Assembly (NCBI RefSeq): GCF_000092865.1
Contig: NC_014151.1
Location: 3,348,001 to 3,412,000, forward strand
Direction of reading: 5' to 3'
DNA from: Cellulomonas flavigena DSM 20109
Lineage (GTDB): Bacteria; Actinomycetota; Actinomycetes; Actinomycetales; Cellulomonadaceae
Length of the DNA stretch: 64,000 nt
The notes beneath the pieces were generated by a model. It was not told the DNA's origin, searched no databases, and saw only the letters and a program-made list of their open reading frames with translations. The translations under genes and the position numbers were made by a program. Shown one piece after another: positions 34,032 through 42,535 of this stretch (position 1 is its first letter; every line of letters begins with the position of its first letter).

Positions 34032-35018
34032 TCAGTAGGCGCGCGCGTCGACCTCCTCCTGCGTGATCGTCTGGTCGAACGCCTTGTCGATGACGATCGT
34101 CTCCTTGGGCACGTCCTCGCCCGCGGCGACCTTCTCGATGAGCTCGGCGAGCTGGTCCCCGAAGACGGGGTTGCACTCGACGACGTAGTTGAACTTCTTG
34201 TCGACGAGCGCCTGCAGGCCGTCGCGCACACCGTCGACCGAGACGATCTGGATGTCGACGCCGGGCTTCTTGCCCGCGGCCTCGATGGCCTCGATGGCGC
34301 CCAGGCCCATGTCGTCGTTGTGCGTGAAGATCATCGTCATGTCCGGGTACGCCTGCAGGGCGGCCTCGACGGCCGTCTTGCCCTCGGCGCGCGTGAAGTT
34401 GCCCGACGCCTTGCCGATGATCTGGTCGCCGACGACCTCGCCGAAGCCCTCCTCGCGGTCCACCTGGGCACCCGAGCCGAGCGTGCCCTGGAGCTCGAAG
34501 ATCTTGGCGTCGGGTGCGTTCTCCTTGACCCACTCGCCCGCGGTGGTGCCCTCGGCCTTGAAGTCGGCGCCGATCCACGTGACGTAGGGGTCGTCGACCG
34601 TCGTGTCGACCGTGCGGTCGACGAGCACGACGGGGATGCCGGAGTCCTTGATCTCCTGCAGCACCTCGTCCCAGCCGGTCTCGATGACCGGGGAGAACGC
34701 GATGACGTCGACGTCCTGCGCGATGAAGTCGCGCAGCGCCTTGATCTGGTTCTCCTGCTTCTGCTGCGCGTCGACGAACGTCAGGTCGAAGCCGTTCTCC
34801 TCCGACAGGCTCGCCTTGACCGACTCGGTGTTGGCCGTGCGCCAGCCGGACTCGGCACCGAGCTGCGAGAACCCGACGCGGATGAGGTCGTCGCCGCCCT
34901 CGCCCCCGTCACCGGCGTCGCCGCCGTCGCCGGACGAGCCGCAGGCCGCCAGGGCCAGGATCGTGAACGTCGCCACGGCACCGGCGAGACCGGTCCGTGC
35001 GCGGTTGAAGCCCTTCAT
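34032..35018 (-). CDS. ytfQ: Sugar ABC transporter substrate-binding lipoprotein, YtfQ type
   Basis: Predicted 328-residue lipoprotein. The lipobox LALAAC places the lipidated cysteine at residue 26. The mature part is a type I periplasmic binding fold of the ribose/galactofuranose class (IRVGFSQLGAESGWRTAN, VVLVDRTVDT, FTHNDDMGLGAIEAIE, IVSVDGVRDGLQA). ATG 35018 follows GAGGAGT. It is the first gene of the operon. The sequence resembles E. coli YtfQ, which binds galactofuranose. Confidence 0.92.
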   Translation of the reverse strand: MKGFNRARTGLAGAVATFTILALAACGSSGDGGDAGDGGEGGDDLIRVGFSQLGAESGWRTANTESVKASLSEENGFDLTFVDAQQKQENQIKALRDFIAQDVDVIAFSPVIETGWDEVLQEIKDSGIPVVLVDRTVDTTVDDPYVTWIGADFKAEGTTAGEWVKENAPDAKIFELQGTLGSGAQVDREEGFGEVVGDQIIGKASGNFTRAEGKTAVEAALQAYPDMTMIFTHNDDMGLGAIEAIEAAGKKPGVDIQIVSVDGVRDGLQALVDKKFNYVVECNPVFGDQLAELIEKVAAGEDVPKETIVIDKAFDQTITQEEVDARAY

Positions 35019-35086
35019 GCAACTCCTCCTCGAGCAGCGCGGCCGACGTCCTCGTCGACCGTTCCAGGGATGCGTGACGGCATGAG

Positions 35087-35100
35087 TGTGAACGTTCTCA
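35087..35100. promoter_or_regulatory. LacI-type operator near ytfQ
   Basis: TGTGAACGTTCTCA is a near-palindrome with core GAACGTTC, 69 bases upstream of the ytfQ start. It matches the sites at 8766 and 36487. Confidence 0.65.
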
Positions 35101-35187
35101 ACACGGGACGTCAACGGACATTGGTTGCGTTTCGATCACGAGCGTCGTCGCAGGCCACGGCCTCGACGGACGAGATGCACCCGTTCG

Positions 35188-35201
35188 TGTGAGCGATCAC
35201 A
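35188..35201. promoter_or_regulatory. Second LacI-type operator upstream of ytfQ operon
   Basis: TGTGAGCGATCACA is a near-perfect palindrome. Together with the site at 35087 it flanks the ytfQ promoter region, about 100 bases apart, which would allow looping by a tetrameric or paired repressor. Confidence 0.55.
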
Positions 35202-35231
35202 TCACTTCCAGCCCCTCACCTGCGCCGATGC

Positions 35232-36311
35232 TCAGCGAGCCTCGAGGACGTCCCGCGCCGGACTGCGCGGGGGCGCCGTGCTCTCGCGCACCAGCAACCG
35301 CGGCGACACCGACACCGACGACGACGTCGCCACGCCGTCGTGAGCCGCCAGCAGCAGCTCGACGCAGCGGTACCCGAGCTCCTCGAGCTCCTGCGCCACC
35401 GTCGTCAGCGGCGGCACGAAGTGCGCCGAACCGTCCCCGTCGTCGTACCCCACCACCGACACGTCGTCCGGCACCTTGAGCCGCGCGTCCGCGAGCGCGT
35501 GCATCATGCCGAGCGCCAGCAGGTCGTTGGCCGCGAAGATCGCGGTCGGCAACACCGAGCGCCGCCGGCGCACGCGCGCGACCAGCTCCTGCCCCGCGAG
35601 GTAGCCGACCTCGGCGCTCCAGTCGTCGGCCCACAGCGTGCGCGGTGCGAGCCCGGCCGCGGCCATCGTCTCGCGGAAGCCGACGGCCCGAGCGCGGGCG
35701 TCGACCCAGGGCGCGGGGCCGGCCAGGTGCAAGATGTCGCGGTGCCCGAGGTCGAGCAGGTGCTTGGTGGCGACCTTCGCGCCCGCCTCCTGGTCGATCG
35801 CGACGGCCAGCGCGTGCTCGCGGCCCGTGCGCCCCGCGACGACCACCGGCACCTGCGTCGCCGACTCGAGCACCGCGGCCGCCGCCTCGTCGTGCGACGC
35901 CACGACGACGATCCCGTCGACCCCCTGGTCGAGCAGGTGCTCGATCGCCGCCGCGACCTCGTCCTTGCGTTGCAGGTCGACCGTCGCGAGCGACACGAAC
36001 AGCCCCTTGGCCCGCGCGGCCTGCTCGATCGCGACGAGCGTGCGTGTCGGGCCGAACAGGTGCGAGCCCGAGGACACGACGCCGAACACACCCGTCCGCC
36101 GCGTCTTGAGGGCGCGGGCCGCGATGTTGCGGCGATACCCGAGGCGCTGCATCGCGTCGAGAACGCGCTCGCGAGTTTCGGTCGCGACGTTCGGGTGGTC
36201 GTTGATGACGCGCGACACGGTCTGGTAGGAGACGCCGGCAGCCGAGGCCACGTCCGTGATGGCCGGGGGCCGCGGACGCGGGCTCGCGGGCGTCAGGGGC
36301 GGCGTGCTCAC
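35232..36311 (-). CDS. LacI family regulator of the ytf-like operon
   Basis: Predicted 359-residue repressor. The helix-turn-helix and hinge (ITDVASAAGVSYQTVSRVIN, NVATETRERV) are followed by a sugar-sensor domain (VVVASHDEAAAAVLE, FAANDLLALGMM, VSVVGYDDGDGS). The start is GTG 36311; the region upstream also serves the PL11 lyase gene on the other strand. It lies directly upstream of the transporter operon, same direction, and operators in both flanking gaps suggest it controls both the transporter and the pectin lyase. Confidence 0.92.
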   Translation of the reverse strand: MSTPPLTPASPRPRPPAITDVASAAGVSYQTVSRVINDHPNVATETRERVLDAMQRLGYRRNIAARALKTRRTGVFGVVSSGSHLFGPTRTLVAIEQAARAKGLFVSLATVDLQRKDEVAAAIEHLLDQGVDGIVVVASHDEAAAAVLESATQVPVVVAGRTGREHALAVAIDQEAGAKVATKHLLDLGHRDILHLAGPAPWVDARARAVGFRETMAAAGLAPRTLWADDWSAEVGYLAGQELVARVRRRRSVLPTAIFAANDLLALGMMHALADARLKVPDDVSVVGYDDGDGSAHFVPPLTTVAQELEELGYRCVELLLAAHDGVATSSSVSVSPRLLVRESTAPPRSPARDVLEAR

Positions 36312-36413
36312 CGCCCCAGGGTGACACGTCGAACCCCTTCGAGGGGCGTCCGGAGGTCATCTCCTGGGCCCAAGTTTCGCTTTCGGTGCCGACACCGGTG
36401 GTCCCGGCGGGCG

Positions 36414-36426
36414 TGAAACGCTTCGA
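36414..36426. promoter_or_regulatory. LacI-type operator upstream of PL11 gene
   Basis: TGAAACGCTTCGA contains the palindromic core GAAACGCTTC. It is 103 bases from the LacI start and 113 bases from the lyase start, and resembles the site at 8819. Confidence 0.5.
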
Positions 36427-36486
36427 CGCGCTGCGGTCCGCGACGCCGCGGTCGTACGGTCACCTCGGCACCGAGGCCCGGGGCAC

Positions 36487-36500
36487 TGTGAACGTTGCCA
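36487..36500. promoter_or_regulatory. LacI-type operator near PL11 start
   Basis: TGTGAACGTTGCCA shares its first ten bases with the operator at 35087. It lies 39 bases before the lyase start codon. Confidence 0.55.
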
Positions 36501-36538
36501 CGGCCGGCGCCCCCGACGACGACCCCGGAGGCCGACGC

Positions 36539-38863
36539 ATGCGACGTCGCACAGCAGCACTCGCGGCGGCCGCCGCGACCGCCACCGCCCTCGGCACCCT
36601 GGCCGCGGCACCGGCCGCGACGGCCGCGGTCGCGTGCTCGGTCACCTACACGGTCACGAGCCAGTGGCCCGGCGGGTTCGGTGCGGACGTGCGCGTCACC
36701 AACCTGGGTGACGCGCTGGACGGCTGGACCCTCACGTGGACGTTCGTCGCCGGGCAGACCGTGCAGCAGGCGTGGAACGGCACCGCGACGCAGTCCGGCG
36801 CGCAGGTCAGCGTGACCCACGCCGGCTGGAACGCGCAGGTCGGCAGCGGCGGGCAGCTCGCCTTCGGGTTCAACGGCACGTCCGTCGGCACCACCAACCC
36901 CGTGCCCACGTCGTTCGCGCTCAACGGCGCGACGTGCGACGGGTCGACCGCTCCCCCGTCGTCGCCGACCCCCAGCCCGACGCCCTCCCCCACGCCGAGC
37001 GCCACCCCGTCGGCGACGCCCGGCACGACGCCGTCGGCGACACCCAGCCCGACCCCCAGCCCGACACCCTCACCGACGCCCAGCCCCACGCCCGTGGTCG
37101 TCCCGGACCCGGTGCCGACGACGCCCGTCGCGGGCGCGCGCCAGGTCGAGGACCTCGACCGCGGCCTGGTGTCCGTGCGCTCCGGCAGCGGCAACCTCGT
37201 GCAGTGGCGCCTCCTGGGCTACGAGGACCGCGGCACGGGTTTCCACGTCTACCGCGACGGCGCGCGCATCACGTCGTCGCCGGTGACGGGATCGACCAAC
37301 TACCTCGACGACGGTGCGTCCGCCGGCGCGCGGTACACCGTCCGGGCCGTCACGGCGGGCGGTGAGCAGGCACCCTCCGCGACGTCGCGGAACCTCCCGA
37401 ATGGCTACCTCGACGTGCCCGTCCAGCGGCCGTCGTCGAACCACGTCATCAACGACGGGTCCGTCGGCGACCTCGACGGCGACGGCGACCTCGACGTCGT
37501 CCTCAAGTGGGACCCGACCGACGCCAAGGACAACAGCCAGGCCGGGTACACCGGCAACGTCTACCTCGACGGCGTGACCCTCGAGGGGCAGCGGCTGTGG
37601 CGCATCGACCTGGGCCGCAACATCCGCGCCGGGGCGCACTACACGCAGTTCCAGGTGTACGACTACGACGGCGACGGCAAGGCCGAGGTCGTCGTGAAGA
37701 CGGCCGACGGCACGCGCTCGGGCACCGGCGAGACCATCGGCAACGCGTGGGCCGACCACCGCAACGGCGAGGGTTACGTGCTCGCCGGCCCGGAGTACCT
37801 CACCGTGTTCCGCGGTGACACCGGCGCCGTCGCCGCGACCGTCGACTACGTCCCGCCGCGCGGGACCGTCTCCGCGTGGGGCGACAGCTACGGCAACCGC
37901 GTCGACCGGTTCCTCGCGGGCACCGCGTACGTCGACGGGCAGCGGCCGTCGATCGTGATGGCGCGCGGCTACTACACGCGCACCGTGGTGTCCGCGTGGG
38001 ACTTCCGCAACGGACAGCTCACGCGCCGGTGGACGTTCGACTCGAACAGCTCCACGCCCGGCAACTCCGCGTACGCCGGGCAGGGCAACCACTCGCTGTC
38101 CGTCGCGGACGTCGACGGCGACGGGCGCGACGAGGTCGTGTACGGGGCGTCGGTGATCGACGACGACGGGCGCGGCCTGTGGGTCAACGGCACGGGCCAC
38201 GGCGACGCCGGGCACGTCGGCGACCTCGTGCCGTGGCGCTCCGGCCTGGAGTACTTCAAGGTCACCGAGGACAAGTCGCAGCCCAACATGTGGGTGGCCG
38301 ACGCGCGCACCGGCCAGACGCTGTGGCGCAGCGGCACGGGCGCCGACAACGGCCGCGGGGTGGCCGGTGACGTCTGGGCCGGCAGCGCGGGCGCCGAGGC
38401 ATGGTCGTCCGCCGAGAACGACCTGCGCAGCGCCGCGACGGGGCAGTCGGTCGGCCGCAAGCCGTCGTCCGCGAACTTCCTCGCCTGGTGGGACGGCGAC
38501 CCGGTCCGCGAGCTGCTCGACCAGACGAAGATCGACAAGTACGGGCCCAGCGGCGAGACGCGCCTGCTGACCGGTGCCGACGTGCGGTCGAACAACGGCA
38601 CCAAGGCCACGCCCGTGCTGTCCGGCGACATCCTCGGCGACTGGCGCGAGGAGGTGGTCTGGGCGCGGTCCGACGAGGGCGCGCTGCGGATCTACGTGAC
38701 GCCGCACCGCACCGACCTGCGGGTGCCGACGCTGCTGCACGACCCGACGTACCGCGTCGCGCTGGCCTGGCAGAACACCGCCTACAACCAGCCCCCGCAC
38801 CCGTCGTTCGCCTTGGGTGACCCGTTCACGGCCCCGCCGCAGCAACGCCTGTACGTCCGCTGA
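36539..38863 (+). CDS. Secreted CBM2 - PL11 rhamnogalacturonan lyase
   Basis: Predicted 774-residue secreted enzyme. A signal peptide of about 30 residues is followed by a CBM2 (about 31-135, SVTYTVTSQWPGGFGADVRVTN). A Pro/Thr/Ser linker (about 140-190) leads to a PL11 beta-propeller lyase with repeated calcium-binding-like DLDGDGDLDVV, YDYDGDGKAEVV and DVDGDGRDEVVYGAS motifs. PL11 enzymes cleave rhamnogalacturonan I in pectin by beta-elimination. ATG 36539 has GGAGG eight bases upstream. The LacI gene is divergent and the sugar transporter lies beyond it, suggesting one pectin-use unit. Confidence 0.93.
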   Translation: MRRRTAALAAAAATATALGTLAAAPAATAAVACSVTYTVTSQWPGGFGADVRVTNLGDALDGWTLTWTFVAGQTVQQAWNGTATQSGAQVSVTHAGWNAQVGSGGQLAFGFNGTSVGTTNPVPTSFALNGATCDGSTAPPSSPTPSPTPSPTPSATPSATPGTTPSATPSPTPSPTPSPTPSPTPVVVPDPVPTTPVAGARQVEDLDRGLVSVRSGSGNLVQWRLLGYEDRGTGFHVYRDGARITSSPVTGSTNYLDDGASAGARYTVRAVTAGGEQAPSATSRNLPNGYLDVPVQRPSSNHVINDGSVGDLDGDGDLDVVLKWDPTDAKDNSQAGYTGNVYLDGVTLEGQRLWRIDLGRNIRAGAHYTQFQVYDYDGDGKAEVVVKTADGTRSGTGETIGNAWADHRNGEGYVLAGPEYLTVFRGDTGAVAATVDYVPPRGTVSAWGDSYGNRVDRFLAGTAYVDGQRPSIVMARGYYTRTVVSAWDFRNGQLTRRWTFDSNSSTPGNSAYAGQGNHSLSVADVDGDGRDEVVYGASVIDDDGRGLWVNGTGHGDAGHVGDLVPWRSGLEYFKVTEDKSQPNMWVADARTGQTLWRSGTGADNGRGVAGDVWAGSAGAEAWSSAENDLRSAATGQSVGRKPSSANFLAWWDGDPVRELLDQTKIDKYGPSGETRLLTGADVRSNNGTKATPVLSGDILGDWREEVVWARSDEGALRIYVTPHRTDLRVPTLLHDPTYRVALAWQNTAYNQPPHPSFALGDPFTAPPQQRLYVR

Positions 38864-38866
38864 CCC

Positions 38867-38931
38867 GTGGCCGGAGCGCGCGCTCGCGCCCGACGGACTC
38901 CCTCCCGGGCACGAGCGCGCCCTCCGGCCAC
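38867..38931 (+). terminator. Terminator after PL11 gene
   Basis: GTGGCCGGAG (38867-38876) pairs perfectly with CTCCGGCCAC (38922-38931), with further pairing of GCGCGC stretches inside. It starts four bases after the stop codon. Confidence 0.6.
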
Positions 38932-39022
38932 GCTCCTCGCGTGACCGGGCCGACGCGGGTACGTCGACCCGCGTCGCCCGCTCTTCTGTGTGAAGGTGTG
39001 CGACGGAGCGACGGGAGGCGAC

Positions 39023-40171
39023 GTGGGCGACATCGACCCTGCACGGGCGGCGTACGCGTTCGCGAACAGGTTCGTCAACGTGGTCGTCACGCTGCCGAAC
39101 GGCAAGCCGCTGCGCACGGCCGGCCGCTGCGGCGGCATGTCGTTCTCGGTGCTCGACCACCTCGCCGCCGGCCAGGACGTGCCGGTGTGGCCGCCGGCGC
39201 TCTTCGCACCCGGCACGGTGCCGCCCGACGGCCACGTCGTCGCCGACCATCTCAAGGCGCGGCAGCTCGACTCGTTCCGGACGCTGTCGGCGCTGCGCTT
39301 CCTCGCGTGGTCGGTGCTGCCGGACCGCGACCTCGGGCCGGTCCGCGGCGTGCGGACGCTCACGCGCCGCCAGCTGCCGGGCGTGCTGCGCGCGCTCGCG
39401 CAGGGGCGCCCGGTGGTGCTCGGGCTCGTGGTCGCGACGAACCTGCTGCGCGCGGGCGACAACCACCAGGTCGTCGCGACGGGGTTCCGGCGCGATGCCG
39501 AGGGCGGGCTCGTCCTCACGCTGCTCGACCCCAACACTCCGCGTCGCGAGGTCACGCTCGTCGAGACGCCGGAGGGCTGGCGGGCGAGCAACGGGCGGCT
39601 GTGGCGGGGCTTCTTCCACCACTCCTACGCCCGGCGCACCCCGCCACCGCTGCCCAGCGCGTCACGGCGCCCCACGGCGCGCGTCCGGTCCGGGGCACCG
39701 CTGGCTCTCGCGCACGTCGCGACGGGCAGCCTGCTGGTCGTCGCCGGCGGCGTCCCGGTGCTGGCGGCGGCGGGTACGACGACGTGGGCGCCGGAGTCCG
39801 GCCGGGGAGGGCTGCTGACCGACGGGGCGGTCGTGCGGCTCGTGCCAATCGGCACGCCGGGGCCCGACGGGGACGACGGGACGGCGCCCCTGTCGCTCGG
39901 CGTCGTCGACGGCACACCGCGCCTCGTCGACAGCCCACCGCCCCGCGTCGACGGGACGCCGGTCCCCGTCGACGGCCCGTCGACCCTCGGCACCACCGAG
40001 GCGCCCGACGCCTGGCGCGTCGTCGTCGACGGCGCCGGCCCGTGGCGGGAGGGGTCGCGCGTGCGCCTGGTCCACACGACGACGGGCGCGCTGCTCGCCG
40101 GGAGCCCGTCGGGCGTCCGCACGACGTTCGACCCGGACCCATCGACCTGGTGGACGACGGCCGCGCACTGA
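39023..40171 (+). CDS. Putative papain-like protein with MIR-like C-terminal region
   Basis: Predicted 382-residue protein with no signal peptide. The N-terminal part has the order of a papain-fold enzyme: Cys36 in GRCGGMSFSVLD, His148 in GDNHQVVATGF and Asp169/Asn171 in LTLLDPNTP. The C-terminal half (about 225-380) has stretches such as LALAHVATGSLLVVAGG and RLVHTTTGALLAG, which look like MIR or beta-trefoil repeats. GTG 39023 is chosen because GGGAGG lies just upstream; GTG 38990 is possible. Whether it is a peptidase, amidase or transglutaminase cannot be told. It runs convergent to idi. Confidence 0.65.
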   Translation: MGDIDPARAAYAFANRFVNVVVTLPNGKPLRTAGRCGGMSFSVLDHLAAGQDVPVWPPALFAPGTVPPDGHVVADHLKARQLDSFRTLSALRFLAWSVLPDRDLGPVRGVRTLTRRQLPGVLRALAQGRPVVLGLVVATNLLRAGDNHQVVATGFRRDAEGGLVLTLLDPNTPRREVTLVETPEGWRASNGRLWRGFFHHSYARRTPPPLPSASRRPTARVRSGAPLALAHVATGSLLVVAGGVPVLAAAGTTTWAPESGRGGLLTDGAVVRLVPIGTPGPDGDDGTAPLSLGVVDGTPRLVDSPPPRVDGTPVPVDGPSTLGTTEAPDAWRVVVDGAGPWREGSRVRLVHTTTGALLAGSPSGVRTTFDPDPSTWWTTAAH

Positions 40172-40193
40172 CCCCGCGCACGCACCCTCGTCA

Positions 40194-40245
40194 CCGAGCG
40201 CGGTAGTCGTTCGCCGAGCGCAGGGGAAACGAGTACCGCGCTCGG
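40194..40245. repeat. TCGCCGAGCGCAGGGG-type repeat and terminator
   Basis: CCGAGCGCGGTA (40194-40205) pairs perfectly with TACCGCGCTCGG (40234-40245). The loop carries TCGCCGAGCGCAGGGG, which differs at only two positions from the element near 21408. The hairpin lies between two convergent genes and may terminate both. Confidence 0.65.
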
Positions 40246-40268
40246 CGAGGAGGGGTGTGCGGCGGGGG

Positions 40269-40811
40269 TCAGGGGGTGGGGGCGGGCTCGGCAGTGCGGG
40301 ACGCCTCGAGCAGGCGCAGGACGTCGGCGAACCACGGGGTGACCTCACCGGCGGCGACGAGCTCGTGCGCGCGCTCGGTGGTGACCCAGGCCGTCTCGGC
40401 GACCTCCGCGGGGTCGGGTGCGAGCTCGCCCGTGCAGCTGCCCACGATGACGTGGTCGTGCTCCCGCTCGACATGCCCGGACGTGGCGTCGGCCGCGCGG
40501 TAGCGGAACGTGCCGACCTCGCGCGCGTCGACGAGCTCGACGCCCAGCTCCTCGCGCACGCGCAGTGCGGCGCGCTCCCGCACGTCGGACCCGGGCAGGG
40601 GGTGGCCGCAGCACGAGTTGGTCCACAGGCCGGGGAACCGCAGCTTGGCCTCGGCGCGGCGCTGCAGCAGGATCCGCCCGTCGGGGCGGGTGAGCACGAC
40701 GGAGAACGCGCGGTGCAGGCGCCCGGGGGCCGCGTGGGCCGCGCCGACGGTCGTCTCACCCATCGCGCGGCCGTGCTCGTCGACGAGCTCGACCAGGTCC
40801 GTCTCGGCCAT
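40269..40811 (-). CDS. idi: Isopentenyl-diphosphate delta-isomerase, type I
   Basis: Predicted 180-residue cytoplasmic enzyme that interconverts isopentenyl and dimethylallyl diphosphate. The Nudix-fold family features are present: LHRAFSVVLTRPDG, the active-site cysteine in NSCCGHPLPG, and the acidic metal/active-site stretch HVEREHDHVIVG. Length matches the family (about 180). ATG 40811 follows GAGGA. It stands alone, as is common in actinobacteria; no carotenoid gene is adjacent. Confidence 0.95.
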   Translation of the reverse strand: MAETDLVELVDEHGRAMGETTVGAAHAAPGRLHRAFSVVLTRPDGRILLQRRAEAKLRFPGLWTNSCCGHPLPGSDVRERAALRVREELGVELVDAREVGTFRYRAADATSGHVEREHDHVIVGSCTGELAPDPAEVAETAWVTTERAHELVAAGEVTPWFADVLRLLEASRTAEPAPTP

Positions 40812-40986
40812 CGGGTCCTCCTGACGGGTCCGGGCCCGGTGGCCCGCGTGGTGCACGACAGAGGAACCGTCGAGCGGCAGAGGCCTACCGTCCCTGGTCC
40901 GCGCGCCGGGGGCAAGTCGAGGCTCCCGTCTCGGGAGACGATCCGCAGCCGCCGTACGCGATCCTCGCGCGGGGCGGCGAGCTCGA

Positions 40987-41002
40987 CCGACACAGGTGTC
41001 GG
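40987..41002. promoter_or_regulatory. Palindrome upstream of membrane protein gene
   Basis: CCGACAC and GTGTCGG are separated by two bases, 47 bases before the start codon at 41050. It may be an operator; no regulator gene is adjacent. Confidence 0.35.
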
Positions 41003-41049
41003 ACCTCCGTGGGAGTCTCGTACCGACAAACGCACGACGGGGGCAGGCG

Positions 41050-42459
41050 ATGGCTCGAGGTGTCAGGGGACTGCTCGCACGGCTGGGCGGTGGGACGACG
41101 GTCGCACCTGCGACCGCGCCACAGCCTGCGCGTGGACTGGCAGCGGCAGCCCACCCCGTCGCCGACGCGACACCCGTCGACCCCGTGGCAGAGACACGCA
41201 AGGTCCTCGACGCCTACGACGCGTTCTGGCGCAGGATCCGGCGGCTCATCGCGGTCGGGTTGCTGTCGGCCACCTTGACCGTCGTCCTTGTCGAGGCCCT
41301 GGTTGCGCTGTCCAGCCGTGCCGTTCCACGAGGCGAGTCCGTGACGGTGCTCCTTCCCGCGCCGAGCTCCGACACGGCCATCGCCGTCCTCTCGTTCCTG
41401 GTGGTGCTGTCGATCGCACTCCAGGTCGCAGTGAGCACCGACCGGGTCACGAGACCGTCGAGCGGCCTGCCCGTAGCGTCCGACGTCGAGCTCGCCGGGC
41501 GCACCCTGCTCCTGGAGAACGTGGCGAGGTTGCTCGTCTTCCTGTCGTGGCTCACGGCGATCGCCGCCGTCCGCCCGCACCTGGCCGACGCGCCGCGCGT
41601 CCTCGACGTCGCCGGGGTCGGCGGGCCCCTCGTCGGCGCCCTCCTCGTGTCGTTCTTCGCCGCCGACGCCGCCGAGCTGGCATCGGACCCCGACGAGGTC
41701 ACGCTGCGCATCCGCGCGCGCCGCCAGGTCCGGCTCGAGCGTCTGGAGGACGCGCAGAGCGCCCTCGCCGCGCGTCGGTCGTCGTCCACGGCTGAGCACG
41801 TCCAGGACCTGCTGGTGCTGGGAGCGCCGGTCGGCCTCGCGTGGGCGGCATCGGCGGCGGGCTGGACGGCACCGTCCGCGGCCGGGTCGGTCACGGTCGT
41901 CCTGGCCGCAGGAGTGGGGGTCTTCACCATGGCGGCGTACATGGCGGCGACACGGGACTCCCTGGTGGTCGCGGCGTTCGCTCTCGCCTGGGTCCTGCTC
42001 GGCTTCGTCCTCTGGGCGTGGGCGTGGTTCTCCGCCTGGGCGGCTCTGGGTGCGCTGGACCGACGAGTCGCGGGCGTGCTCGCGGCTGTGGCCGCGAGCG
42101 CAGTGGTGCTCGGGACGACGGCGTGCCTCACGCTCTCGGTCGTGTCCCGGGGGCCGGACGGCAGGCGCCCCCTCCTGCGTGGTGCGGCCCTCGCCGTCGT
42201 CCGGCTCGACCTGCGGAGCGTGCGCTCCGACGTCGACAGCGGAACGCGCGATCCCGGGAACCCGGTGGTGCACGCCGGCGCCTTGGCCGCGTGGCCCTGG
42301 GGCCGGCTGACAGGCGACCTCCACCCGGATCACGCGGTGCGCGGACGCACGGGACTCGGCCCGGAGCCCGTCTCCCGTGGACGACGTCTGTGGTCCTGGA
42401 CGGTGCCGTTCATCCTTCTGGTCGCACTTCCCGCGGTGGTCTACCTGATCGGCCCGTGA
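41050..42459 (+). CDS. Multi-pass membrane protein of unknown function
   Basis: Predicted 469-residue protein with about eight hydrophobic segments, the first two near residues 70-90 and 110-130. A charged cytoplasmic-looking stretch in the middle (LRIRARRQVRLERLEDAQ) separates two membrane blocks. The N-terminal 50 residues are Ala/Pro-rich and probably cytosolic. No family motif is recognised. ATG 41050 follows a weak GGGGGC site. It is divergent from idi and closed by a strong terminator, so it is a single-gene unit. Confidence 0.72.
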   Translation: MARGVRGLLARLGGGTTVAPATAPQPARGLAAAAHPVADATPVDPVAETRKVLDAYDAFWRRIRRLIAVGLLSATLTVVLVEALVALSSRAVPRGESVTVLLPAPSSDTAIAVLSFLVVLSIALQVAVSTDRVTRPSSGLPVASDVELAGRTLLLENVARLLVFLSWLTAIAAVRPHLADAPRVLDVAGVGGPLVGALLVSFFAADAAELASDPDEVTLRIRARRQVRLERLEDAQSALAARRSSSTAEHVQDLLVLGAPVGLAWAASAAGWTAPSAAGSVTVVLAAGVGVFTMAAYMAATRDSLVVAAFALAWVLLGFVLWAWAWFSAWAALGALDRRVAGVLAAVAASAVVLGTTACLTLSVVSRGPDGRRPLLRGAALAVVRLDLRSVRSDVDSGTRDPGNPVVHAGALAAWPWGRLTGDLHPDHAVRGRTGLGPEPVSRGRRLWSWTVPFILLVALPAVVYLIGP

Positions 42460-42460
42460 T

Positions 42461-42513
42461 CGGACGGGGCCTCGCGCGCCCAGGGCGGGACTGGATCGCT
42501 CTGGCCCCGTCCG
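42461..42513. terminator. Bidirectional terminator
   Basis: CGGACGGGGCC (42461-42471) pairs perfectly with GGCCCCGTCCG (42503-42513), one base after the membrane protein stop. It also lies 22 bases past the GNAT gene's stop on the other strand. The loop contains a decayed GGGCTGGA-type repeat (around 42487-42503). Confidence 0.7.
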
Positions 42514-42535
42514 GCGGACGGCGATCCGGCCGTCG

